Positions 8,359 through 15,096 of a stretch of DNA of 32,363 bases are shown piece by piece. Each line of letters starts with the position of its first letter. The stretch's first letter is position 1. Origin of the DNA: Candidatus Melainabacteria bacterium. GTDB taxonomy: Bacteria; Cyanobacteriota; Vampirovibrionia; 2-02-FULL-35-15. The translations under genes and the position numbers were made by a program. The notes beneath the pieces are model-generated. The model was not told where the DNA came from. It did no database searches and saw only the letters and a list, made by a program, of their open reading frames with translations. The stretch covers positions 1-32,363 of the forward strand of contig JACPSL010000015.1 in the NCBI GenBank assembly GCA_016193285.1, written 5' to 3'.

Positions 8359-9201
8359 ATGAAAGATAAAAACAATTTAGATTTAATGAGTATAAAACAA
8401 TTGGTAGAACTCTTCTTAAAAGAAGAACAAAAAACAATCAACATATTAAAAAAACAAAAATCAAGCATTGTTAAAGCAATAAATTTGATAAAGGAAAAGA
8501 CCGGAAGAGTAATTTATATAGGAGCAGGAACAAGTGGGAGACTTGGAATTTTAGATGCTGCTGAATGTAAGCCTACTTTTAGCACTAATACATTTCAAGC
8601 AATAATTGCAGGTGGTAAAAGAGCGATCTTTCAAGCAAAAGAAGGAGCAGAGGATAGCACAAAAAATGCAATTCAAGATTTAAAAAAAATTAAGTTTTTA
8701 AAAAATGATGTATTAATTGGAATCTCTGCTAGTGGAGAAACACCATATACAGTTAGTGCAATGAAAAAAGCAAAAAAAATTAAAGCAACTACAATTGCAA
8801 TAACTTCAAATCCAAATTCAACACTCTCAAAAACTGCTAATGCAGCTATCTCGCCAAATATACACCAAGAAATAATCTCAGATTCAAGCCGCTTAAAGTC
8901 TGGCACAGCACAAAAAATTATTTTAAATATGATTAGTTCAATCACTATGATAAAACGTGGAAAAGTTTACAATAACTTAATGATTGATGTTCAGCCTAGA
9001 AATAAAAAACTAGTTAATCGTGCAATCAGGATTATCTCTAATATTTGTAAAGTACCGCTTAACAAAGCTACTACTTTATTTAAAAAATCAAAAAGCAACA
9101 CAAAAGCAGCAATAGTAATGCATTTCAAGAAATGTGACTTACAAAAAGCAAAACTATTATTAAAAAAATCAAATCCCAATCTTAGAAAATTAATTGGTTA
9201 A
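8359..9201 (+). CDS. murQ: N-acetylmuramic acid 6-phosphate etherase
   Basis: MurQ cleaves the lactyl ether of MurNAc 6-phosphate, giving GlcNAc 6-phosphate and D-lactate during peptidoglycan recycling. The SIS-fold protein shows IGAGTSGRLGILDAAEC (residues 54-70, sugar-phosphate site, with Glu69 in the position of the catalytic glutamate), GISASGETPYT (121-131), SSRLKSGTAQKIILNM and LMIDVQPRNKKLV. At 280 residues it is slightly shorter than the usual 295-305, mainly at the N terminus. It follows ftsI by ten bases on the same strand, which links recycling to septal wall turnover. No PTS transporter or MurR regulator lies nearby, so internal wall recycling is more likely than uptake of MurNAc. 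Confidence 0.94.
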   Translation: MKDKNNLDLMSIKQLVELFLKEEQKTINILKKQKSSIVKAINLIKEKTGRVIYIGAGTSGRLGILDAAECKPTFSTNTFQAIIAGGKRAIFQAKEGAEDSTKNAIQDLKKIKFLKNDVLIGISASGETPYTVSAMKKAKKIKATTIAITSNPNSTLSKTANAAISPNIHQEIISDSSRLKSGTAQKIILNMISSITMIKRGKVYNNLMIDVQPRNKKLVNRAIRIISNICKVPLNKATTLFKKSKSNTKAAIVMHFKKCDLQKAKLLLKKSNPNLRKLIG

Positions 9202-9368
9202 AGATATCCCTAAGTTTACTTATTTCAAAATGGGAATGTCATTCTAGAAATTGGAAATTTAATCAATGTATTTAATTTGTCAAATATTACTAGTTTTATT
9301 ATTTTTAATTTTATTTATAGGTTCACTATTTATTTCTAAATCTAAGTTTGAGAATTGATTAAAAAAAG
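9202..9368 (+). other. Gene-free spacer after murQ
   Basis: This AT-rich stretch separates the plus-strand gene string from the accessory junction. I see no convincing terminator hairpin, promoter or reading frame in it. It ends with a TAA at 9360-9362, just before the short remnant frame. Confidence 0.5.
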
Positions 9369-9452
9369 TTGGATCTTGTGGGAAATGTTAGAATCAAAAT
9401 TACAGAACATAAGAGGTATTTGTATATTCCTAAGCTAGCTCAAGAAGCTTAA
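9369..9452 (+). pseudogene. Short remnant reading frame (motif I-x-E-x-K-x-YL-x-x-P-x-LA)
   Basis: An open frame preceded by a stop at 9360-9362 and ended by TAA at 9450-9452 encodes a peptide ending RIKITEHKRYLYIPKLAQEA. A TTG (9369) or GTG (9378) could start it, but it looks like the tail of a lost gene. A similar tail, with IEIIEYKGYLHMPDLALFN, occurs at 29179-29283 next to transposase debris. The shared pattern suggests two decayed copies of one small gene family of unknown function. Confidence 0.35.
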
Positions 9453-9470
9453 TGTAACCATTGGTTACAT
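9452..9470. promoter_or_regulatory. Operator-like perfect palindrome upstream of the ORF6N gene
   Basis: ATGTAACCA and TGGTTACAT form 9-base perfect arms around a single T. The site sits 55 bases before the ORF6N start codon and begins at the stop of the remnant frame. Its symmetry and position fit a dimeric repressor operator, perhaps for autoregulation. It is too tight to be a transcription terminator because the loop is one base and no T-run follows. Confidence 0.5.
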
Positions 9471-9525
9471 CATTGACTACATCGACTTTAAGATATAAAA
9501 TCAGCAGCTAAGAAAACCATATAAT

Positions 9526-10089
9526 ATGAGCACAGCATTAATCCCAATAGAAACAATTGAAACAAGGATATTTCTTCTACGTAGCAAAAAGGTGATGATG
9601 GATAAAGATCTGGCTGAGCTTTATAAAGTTAAACCTATAGCCCTGAGACAACAAGTTAAAAGAAATAAGGAAAGATTTCCAGAAGATTTTATGTTTCAGC
9701 TAACAAAAGAAGAAGTAGGAAACATGGTATCACAAAATGTGATACCTCCAAAACAGAGCTTAGGAGGACATTTGCCATATGCTTTTACTGAACAAGGCAT
9801 TGCAATGTTATCAACAGTTTTGAATAGTAAAAGAGCTATACAAGTAAATATTCAAATCATGCGAACATTTACCAAACTTAGAGAAATGATTGAAAACCAC
9901 AAAGATTTAAAAATTAAAATTGAAAATATGGAGAAAAAATACGATGCTCAGTTCCAAATTGTATTTGAAGCTATAAAGAAATTAATTGAACCTGAAATAA
10001 AACCAAGAAGAAAAATAGGATTTTATGTGGCTGATGAAGAGATAAAAAACCTAAAAAATTTTAAAGGGGTTAAATTTTATGATAGATAG
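9526..10089 (+). CDS. ORF6N domain-containing protein
   Basis: This 187-residue protein carries an ORF6N domain at about residues 5-95: IETRIFLLRSKKVMMDKDLAELYKV, LRQQVKRNKERFPEDFMFQLT, LPYAFTEQGIAMLS. ORF6N is a DNA-binding module first known from phage and large DNA virus proteins and is common in bacterial accessory regions; the cellular role is unclear. Residues 100-160 are charged and helical, probably a coiled coil for dimerisation. The start is the first ATG, without a Shine-Dalgarno site. It stands alone between the main operon and the tRNA genes, with operator-like symmetry upstream. A second inverted repeat (GGTATCAC and GTGATACC, five bases apart) lies inside the gene at 9726-9746. 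Its position beside tRNAs and a truncated tRNA copy suggests a mobile-element passenger. Confidence 0.9.
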   Translation: MSTALIPIETIETRIFLLRSKKVMMDKDLAELYKVKPIALRQQVKRNKERFPEDFMFQLTKEEVGNMVSQNVIPPKQSLGGHLPYAFTEQGIAMLSTVLNSKRAIQVNIQIMRTFTKLREMIENHKDLKIKIENMEKKYDAQFQIVFEAIKKLIEPEIKPRRKIGFYVADEEIKNLKNFKGVKFYDR

Positions 10090-10136
10090 TCCATATATTT
10101 CAAAACAATATTTATAATGATTTAATTCTTGAAATT

Positions 10137-10187
10137 TGGGTCTTGTGGGACTCGAACCCACAGCCTAGCGCTTAAGAGGCGTGTGCT
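10137..10187 (-). pseudogene. Truncated tRNA-Lys copy (3' part only)
   Basis: On the minus strand this segment reproduces the anticodon arm, variable region, T arm and acceptor 3' strand of a tRNA-Lys(CTT), including GCACACGCCTCTTAAGCG. It lacks the 5' half (acceptor 5' strand and most of the D arm), where an A-run and palindromic DNA stand instead. It agrees with the intact copy at 10336-10407 at about 42 of 49 positions; most differences are in the T and acceptor stems. The T stem GTGGG/CCCAC is perfect, so it was once a folded gene rather than random similarity. No CCA is encoded. Confidence 0.75.
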
Positions 10188-10204
10188 TTTTTTTATAACG
10201 CTCC

Positions 10205-10246
10205 GTAAATTGCTTCGGATATTGAATTATATCCTTTGCAATTTAC
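10205..10246. repeat. Large two-tier hairpin in the tRNA-Lys insert
   Basis: GTAAATTGC (10205-10213) pairs with GCAATTTAC (10238-10246). Inside, GGATAT (10217-10222) pairs with ATATCC (10229-10234), separated by symmetrical three-base bulges, with a six-base loop TGAATT. Total pairing is 15 bp. On the plus strand it is followed by a T-rich run, so it could also terminate transcription from the ORF6N gene. Its richer composition and place beside a broken tRNA suggest a palindromic insertion. Confidence 0.65.
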
Positions 10247-10281
10247 TTTGCTTTTTTGTTATCTCGCGAATTCGACGTTCC

Positions 10282-10304
10282 GATTTTTCGCTTACGGAAA
10301 AATC
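10282..10304. repeat. Second hairpin in the tRNA-Lys insert
   Basis: GATTTTTC and GAAAAATC form 8-base perfect arms around a seven-base loop (GCTTACG). It lies 35 bases after the larger hairpin and ahead of the intact tRNA-Lys, and shares the words CGTAAAT and GCTT-CGGA with its surroundings. A role as 3' processing or termination signal for the minus-strand tRNAs is possible but unsupported. Confidence 0.45.
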
Positions 10305-10335
10305 TCCACTTGACAATTCGTAAATCCTGAAATGG

Positions 10336-10407
10336 TGGGTCACAAGGGACTCGAACCCATAACCTAACGCTTAAGAGGCGTGTGCTCTACCATTGAGCTA
10401 GTGACCC
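10336..10407 (-). tRNA. tRNA-Lys (anticodon CTT)
   Basis: The minus strand folds as a cloverleaf. The acceptor pair is GGGTCAC with GTGACCC, the D arm is GCTC-AATGGTA-GAGC, the anticodon loop is CTCTTAA with CTT at 10373-10375, and the T loop is TTCGAGT. The T stem has one T-T mismatch (ATGGG/CCCTT). The discriminator is A at 10336, and the next three bases (10335-10333) read CCA, so this gene alone of the three appears to encode its 3' CCA. It reads AAG lysine codons. A truncated paralogue lies about 150 bases downstream in its direction of transcription. Confidence 0.92.
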
Positions 10408-10440
10408 GTGAATATTTTTTCTGATTTCTGATTCTCTGCA

Positions 10441-10520
10441 TGGGCGCTGAGGGACTTGAACCCACACGGTGTTACCATATGATCCTAAGTCATACGCGTC
10501 TGCCATTCCGCCAAGCGCCC
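10441..10520 (-). tRNA. tRNA-Leu (anticodon TAG)
   Basis: A class II tRNA on the minus strand. The acceptor stem is GGGCGCT with AGCGCCC, the anticodon stem is TATGA/TCATA, and the loop CTTAGGA has TAG at 10485-10487. A long variable arm (about TGGTAACACCG) marks Leu. The T loop is TTCAAGT, and the T stem has a single T-T mismatch like the neighbouring tRNA-Lys. No CCA is encoded. It decodes CUA. It begins one base from the 3' end of tRNA-Arg, so the tRNAs are probably one transcript read Arg, Leu, Lys. Confidence 0.92.
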
Positions 10521-10521
10521 T

Positions 10522-10594
10522 CGCGCCCGAGACGATTCGAACGTCCGACCAACTGCTTAGAAGGCAGTTGCTCTATCCACTGAGCTACGGGCGC
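10522..10594 (-). tRNA. tRNA-Arg (anticodon TCT)
   Basis: A standard 73-base tRNA on the minus strand. The acceptor stem is GCGCCCG/CGGGCGC, the D arm is GCTCAGTGGATAGAGC, the anticodon stem is ACTGC/GCAGT, and the loop CTTCTAA has TCT at 10559-10561. The T loop is TTCGAAT and the discriminator is G. CCA is not encoded. It reads AGA/AGG, the favoured arginine codons in this AT-rich sequence. It is the promoter-proximal gene of the minus-strand tRNA set. Confidence 0.94.
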
Positions 10595-10760
10595 AGAGAT
10601 CAATATCATAATCTTTTTTCTTAACCAAGTGTAGAAAAATAGGTAAAAATTGTAATTAAAACTTCTTTCAAAAGGTTAAGATCTTAATTAAAATGATTTT
10701 TTATAATTTTTTTATAAATCCTTCTAGACTTTGAATGTCTAATTTTTATACAATTCTTCT

Positions 10761-10776
10761 ATACACATTTGTGTAT
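10761..10776. promoter_or_regulatory. Palindrome upstream of the 701-residue gene
   Basis: ATACACA and TGTGTAT form 7-base perfect arms around TT, 54 bases before the start codon at 10831. The 10595-10830 interval is otherwise AT-rich spacer holding the divergent promoters for the tRNAs (minus) and this gene (plus). A perfect 12-base palindrome TTAAGATCTTAA also lies at 10676-10687. Either could be an operator; no clear -35/-10 pair could be fixed. Confidence 0.35.
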
Positions 10777-10830
10777 TAAAGCTGTTTATTCTAGGCAGTT
10801 TTATTAGTTTATTATTACATAATTAAATAA

Positions 10831-12936
10831 ATGGAAAAGGTTGATTCAATTGGTGGTCCATCCACTGTAGTTCGCATACAAGCATCTCCACAAAATGGAG
10901 GCGGAGGAAAACCTCCTTATGAGCCGTCTTGTGAAAAAAATAAAACCACTGCAAGATTAGCAGTTGGATGTGGATTAGGAGCGCTAGCAGCTATTGGAGT
11001 ATTTTTTAAAGCTGGTTTAGATGATGGTTTTAAAAAAGTTGGATCTTTAGGCAGGACAATAAGTAGCATATTTGCAATTCCAGCTACATTCCTAATGCCA
11101 ATTACTACTGCATACGGTGAACACGAAGAATATAGAGTAAAAAATCCTACAGAACAAAGTAGTAACAGACTAATAGAAATAGTTTATCCATTTTTAAGTA
11201 TAGCTTTTGCACCAATGACTGCTTTTGAACCATTAGAAAAGGCCACTCAATCTAAAGGCCACATGCTTACTACTTTAATTAACATGCCTCATATACTATT
11301 TACTCTCCTTTCTTATACAGGTGGAAGAGCTCTTACACTTGTAAAATCACTTCAACTTGCCTCTTCGAATCTTTCAGATGAAAAGAGATTAAGACTTGAA
11401 AACGAAAGAAAATTAGTAAGCACTGTTGGAGATATTGGTAGTGATAATGCAGCGGTTACTCCACAAGCTCACCAATTTATGACTGGGCTATTGACAATAA
11501 TTGATTTATTTAAAGGCGATTTTTCATCTATAAAGGAACGGTTTTTTGAAGCACCAGTTACAACTTTTTTAGGAACCTTCATGAGTTCTATCCTTTGGAT
11601 TCCAACATTTATAGGTAAATCTTTTGATACATCAATTAGAACATTAGAAATGACTGATCAGCTAAAGAATGCTATTCCAGAAGATTCTATGGTTTATAAG
11701 TATGCTCAAAAAGCAAAAAACTGGTGGCACACAACAGCTACAAATGATAGTGCTATTGGAAAAACATTAGGTTTAGGAAGAGAGTTTGGGAAAATTATGC
11801 AAGCTGTTGCTTCTCCATTAGGAATGATAGCTGTACTCTTCCCATCATTTGATCACTTTATCCATGGATTTCATAATAAAGAAACAGAAGATTCAATAAG
11901 TTCAGTAAGATCTCTTGACAAAATACTTAACGTCGCAGCATTTGCAGGACATGCTTATTTCACAACCCTCTATGGTTTATTTGTAAGACTCCCACAAACA
12001 GTTACAACAGTTGCATTCTATGGGTGCAATACAATAAACAGACTAAGAGGAGTACTTGATAAACCTGATGATCTAAAATATTTAGACCCAAGAAAAGTTA
12101 GAGATTATTTATTTAACCCAAATAAAGGATGGGCTAAAAAAGCTTCTGACTTTGCAAGAAACCTTATTGAAAAAAATACAGGTAAAAAATTCTTATATAA
12201 CGATATCTATAAAACAATTGCTGAACAAGAATGTTATAGGCCTCTAAGGGAAGACCTATACAAAAAAATATTTGAAAGCACAGAGTATGAAGTTATTGAT
12301 GAAGTAAGTAATCAAGTAGTTACTAAAACTAAAGAAGCAAAAAAAGATCCACTTCCAAATGAATGGGGTAAGATCTTAAAAGACAGGAAAGAAAATATAA
12401 TTAAAGAAGCAAAAGTCAGATTTAAAAAATATCTTAAAGAAGCATCAAGATTTAACGACTCTGAAGTTGATGGTTTCTTTAATCAATATAAGATATATGA
12501 CAAAATTCAAGAAGAACTAGAAAAAATTATTGATGCTGAAATAGATGTAAGTTTAGGAAATATCAAGGAAGATGACAATGCAAAGTTTAAAAAACCAAAA
12601 CTAGAGTCAAACGACTTTTTTGAAATGATTACTAATCCAATTAAATATAAAAATGACATTAAAGAGGTTTTTAAATTTAGAAATGCAATTGCTCAATTCG
12701 TCTTTTCACCACTAAACATACTGGACTTTGTAAACGTAATTGAAATGGGGGATAAAAATCTTCCTTACTACTTATCAAACTGGCTATTACAAGAAAGTTC
12801 TATTAGAATTGGAGACCTAAAAGCTGGTAATATTGGTGAACTTCCTGCAGTTTTTTGGCATGCAGTACAAACCTGCGGCAAAGGAATGGCTACTGTTACA
12901 AGACCATTTGAAAAGTTTTTTAGTATGGCAGCTTAA
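10831..12936 (+). CDS. Large hypothetical protein, multiple hydrophobic segments
   Basis: I do not recognise this 701-residue protein. A Gly-rich polar N terminus (GGGGKPP at residues 23-29) precedes about eight hydrophobic stretches, near residues 41-60, 78-94, 115-132, 147-163, 242-262, 325-346, 366-384 and 389-404. Residues 410-650 are highly charged and helical, with several Lys/Glu-rich stretches that could be coiled coils. The final 50 residues contain another mildly hydrophobic part (YLSNWLLQESS). There is no signal peptide, Walker motif or metal site. The many short amphipathic hydrophobic blocks could be a membrane protein or a membrane-interacting protein. It shares general style, but no proven homology, with the protein at 195-1358. 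It starts at the first ATG without a Shine-Dalgarno site, in a large upstream region that carries palindromes. Confidence 0.85.
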   Translation: MEKVDSIGGPSTVVRIQASPQNGGGGKPPYEPSCEKNKTTARLAVGCGLGALAAIGVFFKAGLDDGFKKVGSLGRTISSIFAIPATFLMPITTAYGEHEEYRVKNPTEQSSNRLIEIVYPFLSIAFAPMTAFEPLEKATQSKGHMLTTLINMPHILFTLLSYTGGRALTLVKSLQLASSNLSDEKRLRLENERKLVSTVGDIGSDNAAVTPQAHQFMTGLLTIIDLFKGDFSSIKERFFEAPVTTFLGTFMSSILWIPTFIGKSFDTSIRTLEMTDQLKNAIPEDSMVYKYAQKAKNWWHTTATNDSAIGKTLGLGREFGKIMQAVASPLGMIAVLFPSFDHFIHGFHNKETEDSISSVRSLDKILNVAAFAGHAYFTTLYGLFVRLPQTVTTVAFYGCNTINRLRGVLDKPDDLKYLDPRKVRDYLFNPNKGWAKKASDFARNLIEKNTGKKFLYNDIYKTIAEQECYRPLREDLYKKIFESTEYEVIDEVSNQVVTKTKEAKKDPLPNEWGKILKDRKENIIKEAKVRFKKYLKEASRFNDSEVDGFFNQYKIYDKIQEELEKIIDAEIDVSLGNIKEDDNAKFKKPKLESNDFFEMITNPIKYKNDIKEVFKFRNAIAQFVFSPLNILDFVNVIEMGDKNLPYYLSNWLLQESSIRIGDLKAGNIGELPAVFWHAVQTCGKGMATVTRPFEKFFSMAA

Positions 12937-12959
12937 GAGCATAATATACAATATTAAGT

Positions 12960-13979
12960 ATGCTTTGTGTAACATACGACAACAAAGAAAAGTTAAAAAT
13001 AATTGAAGCTCCAATTCCTCAAATAAAAGAAGATGAGGCCTTGTTAAAAGTAGATGTTTGTGGAGTTTGTGGTTCTGACTTAGTAAAAATTAAAAAAAAT
13101 CTTATTTCAGAAGGTACAGTTTTAGGCCATGAAGTTGTTGGAACAATTGTTGAAGTAGGAAGCCATGTTAGAAAATGGACTTCTTCACAAAAAGTTGTAG
13201 TAGCTCATCATGTACCATGTTTAAATTGTTATTTTTGTAAAAGTGGAAATTTTTCAATGTGTGAGCAATTTAAAAACACTAATTTATATCCTGGTGGTTT
13301 CTCTGAGTTTATAAAATTATCCAGAGCACATCTTGAACAAACTACATTTCTTATTCCAAAAAGTACTGTTTCAGATTATGAGATTGCACTTACAGAACCA
13401 CTGGCTTGTTGCTTACGTGCAGTAAAGAGAGCTAATATTTCTACAAGCAATTCAGTTTTAATTTGTGGACTAGGCTCTATAGGCATAATGTTAGGAAAAC
13501 TATGTATTGAAAAAGGAGCTCAAACGTTTGGAATTGATATTTTACAAAAGAGAATTACATTAGCAAAAGAAATGACAGCAATCCATGATGGTTACTTGGC
13601 AAATTCACCTGAACTAAAAAGTTGGATGCTAAATAAAACTGAAGGAAGAGGAGTAGATATAATCCTCCTAGCTAGTGGCAGTGAAAATAGTTTACCTACA
13701 GCAATTAATTGCATTAGGCCAGGAGGAACAATCATTGTTTTTTCAAGTGTTCCAAGAGAACAAGGATTTTTCAACAACGAGATTTACTATCGTGAGCTTA
13801 CAATAATTGGAAGTTATTCACCATCACCAATAGCCTTAAAAGAAGCACATCAGTTAATTATTACAGGAAAAATAAAGCTAAGAAATTTAATTACTGACAT
13901 TATTAAATTAAAAGACTTGCCTTCACAAATTGATAAATGTTTTAAAAATGAGTCTTTAAAAATGATGATAGAAAATTAG
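12960..13979 (+). CDS. Zinc-dependent alcohol dehydrogenase (MDR family)
   Basis: This is a medium-chain dehydrogenase/reductase of 339 residues. The catalytic zinc ligands are visible as Cys37 (CGVCGSD) and His57-Glu58 (GHE). The structural zinc site is the four-cysteine loop C87-x2-C90-x2-C93-x7-C101. The Rossmann motif GLGSIG is at about 170-175, followed by an acidic residue (GIDI), which favours NAD over NADP. The pattern resembles sorbitol, threonine 3- and related polyol dehydrogenases, but the substrate cannot be read from sequence. It starts 23 bases after the large unknown gene and its 3' end overlaps the convergent phosphodiester glycosidase gene by 24 bases. Confidence 0.92.
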   Translation: MLCVTYDNKEKLKIIEAPIPQIKEDEALLKVDVCGVCGSDLVKIKKNLISEGTVLGHEVVGTIVEVGSHVRKWTSSQKVVVAHHVPCLNCYFCKSGNFSMCEQFKNTNLYPGGFSEFIKLSRAHLEQTTFLIPKSTVSDYEIALTEPLACCLRAVKRANISTSNSVLICGLGSIGIMLGKLCIEKGAQTFGIDILQKRITLAKEMTAIHDGYLANSPELKSWMLNKTEGRGVDIILLASGSENSLPTAINCIRPGGTIIVFSSVPREQGFFNNEIYYRELTIIGSYSPSPIALKEAHQLIITGKIKLRNLITDIIKLKDLPSQIDKCFKNESLKMMIEN

Positions 13980-15089
13980 TAACGCACTACTAATTTTTCT
14001 TTCATGTCTTTCACTAAGCTTATTTATAATCTTCCCATCAACTACTAAAGTACTTGACCCGCCACCATCCAAGTTAATTGCTTCTTTTAAATTTAGTTTT
14101 TTTAAAAGTTCTGCTAGTTCTTGTAAAGTAACACCAACAGAATGATTGTCATCCTTGCTATCTACAACTATAAGGTAAAGCTTACCATTGTAATCTACAC
14201 CAACAGCACTTCGTGCAGTGTAAGTTTCTTTCTTTGCAAACTTAAACTTTTGGTTAATTTCATCTACATAGATCTCCCCGTTCATTATTAAATAAGGTCC
14301 ACCACTAACTGCTTCAACTACATTTGACCAGTCAGGGTGACTCTGCCACTTAATTTTTAAACGATCTTTCCTTTTTAGATAATTCAAAACATAATTTGCA
14401 TTACTTACAAGTACATAACCCTTCTTTGGAATTTCTGCTCTATCATTAACTATTTTTTTTATACAACCATTTTTTACAATCACACCAGTCTTAGAAGAAG
14501 GTAAAACCAACTCTTCATCCCAATTAATGGTAAATAAACTAATTTTATTATAAAAATGTGGTGGAGTATTTAAACCATCAATCTCAAAAGTGGTTACAGG
14601 TTTTCTTCTAAAACCCCTGTAAGTAGTTGCATTTCCTACAAGCATAACTTGATCAACAAAAGCTTTTTTATCTTTTGAAAAACCAATAGCAACTCTATCA
14701 TAAACAGGCCCAACCAACCACGTACCTTCTGTAATAAGTGTCCCAAGTGGATTTCCTAGCTTTACATCAAAATAATTTGCATTAATCCCAAGATAAGCCA
14801 TTTCATGTTTAACAATATTTAAAAGAGTTTCTTTTGCTTTAATCTTCTTTGCATCAGGTAAGCCTACTTTAACTGAAATGTTTTCATTTGATAAATCAAT
14901 TTCTAAAACATTTGCAACAACAGGACCTTTCTTAGTAATTGTACGAATTAAATGTCTTTTTATTCCTGGCTTATATTCTTTTGTTTCTTTAGTAAAGTAA
15001 TATTTAGGGGGATCTACATCTGGCAAGACTTGTACAGGGAGAAAAAATAAATTACCTATTAATAGAAAAATAAAAAACAATTTTTTCAT
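13956..15089 (-). CDS. Phosphodiester glycosidase family protein (NAGPA/DUF2233 domain)
   Basis: The start is taken at the ATG at 15089 (MKKLFFIFLL), seven bases after the pyrC stop; an upstream start would run into pyrC. Residues 1-22 form a signal peptide. The C-terminal two thirds match the NAGPA (DUF2233) domain: INANYFDVKLGNPLGTLITEG, SGGPYLIMNGEIY, TARSAVGVDYNGKLYLIVVDS and the signature INLDGGGSSTLVVDG. The family includes mammalian N-acetylglucosamine-1-phosphodiester alpha-N-acetylglucosaminidase and many bacterial secreted proteins thought to act on glycosyl phosphodiesters or exopolysaccharide. The protein is probably periplasmic or cell-surface. It is co-transcribed with pyrC only by position. 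Confidence 0.9.
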   Translation of the reverse strand: MKKLFFIFLLIGNLFFLPVQVLPDVDPPKYYFTKETKEYKPGIKRHLIRTITKKGPVVANVLEIDLSNENISVKVGLPDAKKIKAKETLLNIVKHEMAYLGINANYFDVKLGNPLGTLITEGTWLVGPVYDRVAIGFSKDKKAFVDQVMLVGNATTYRGFRRKPVTTFEIDGLNTPPHFYNKISLFTINWDEELVLPSSKTGVIVKNGCIKKIVNDRAEIPKKGYVLVSNANYVLNYLKRKDRLKIKWQSHPDWSNVVEAVSGGPYLIMNGEIYVDEINQKFKFAKKETYTARSAVGVDYNGKLYLIVVDSKDDNHSVGVTLQELAELLKKLNLKEAINLDGGGSSTLVVDGKIINKLSERHERKISSALLIFYHHF

Positions 15090-15096
15090 TGTTGTT

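Noticed and set aside
10129-10323. Open frame of 64 codons on the plus strand
   Set aside because: It runs across the truncated tRNA-Lys and the hairpin insert; its first residues (SCGTRTHSLALKRR) are the translated antisense of a tRNA, a known false ORF type.
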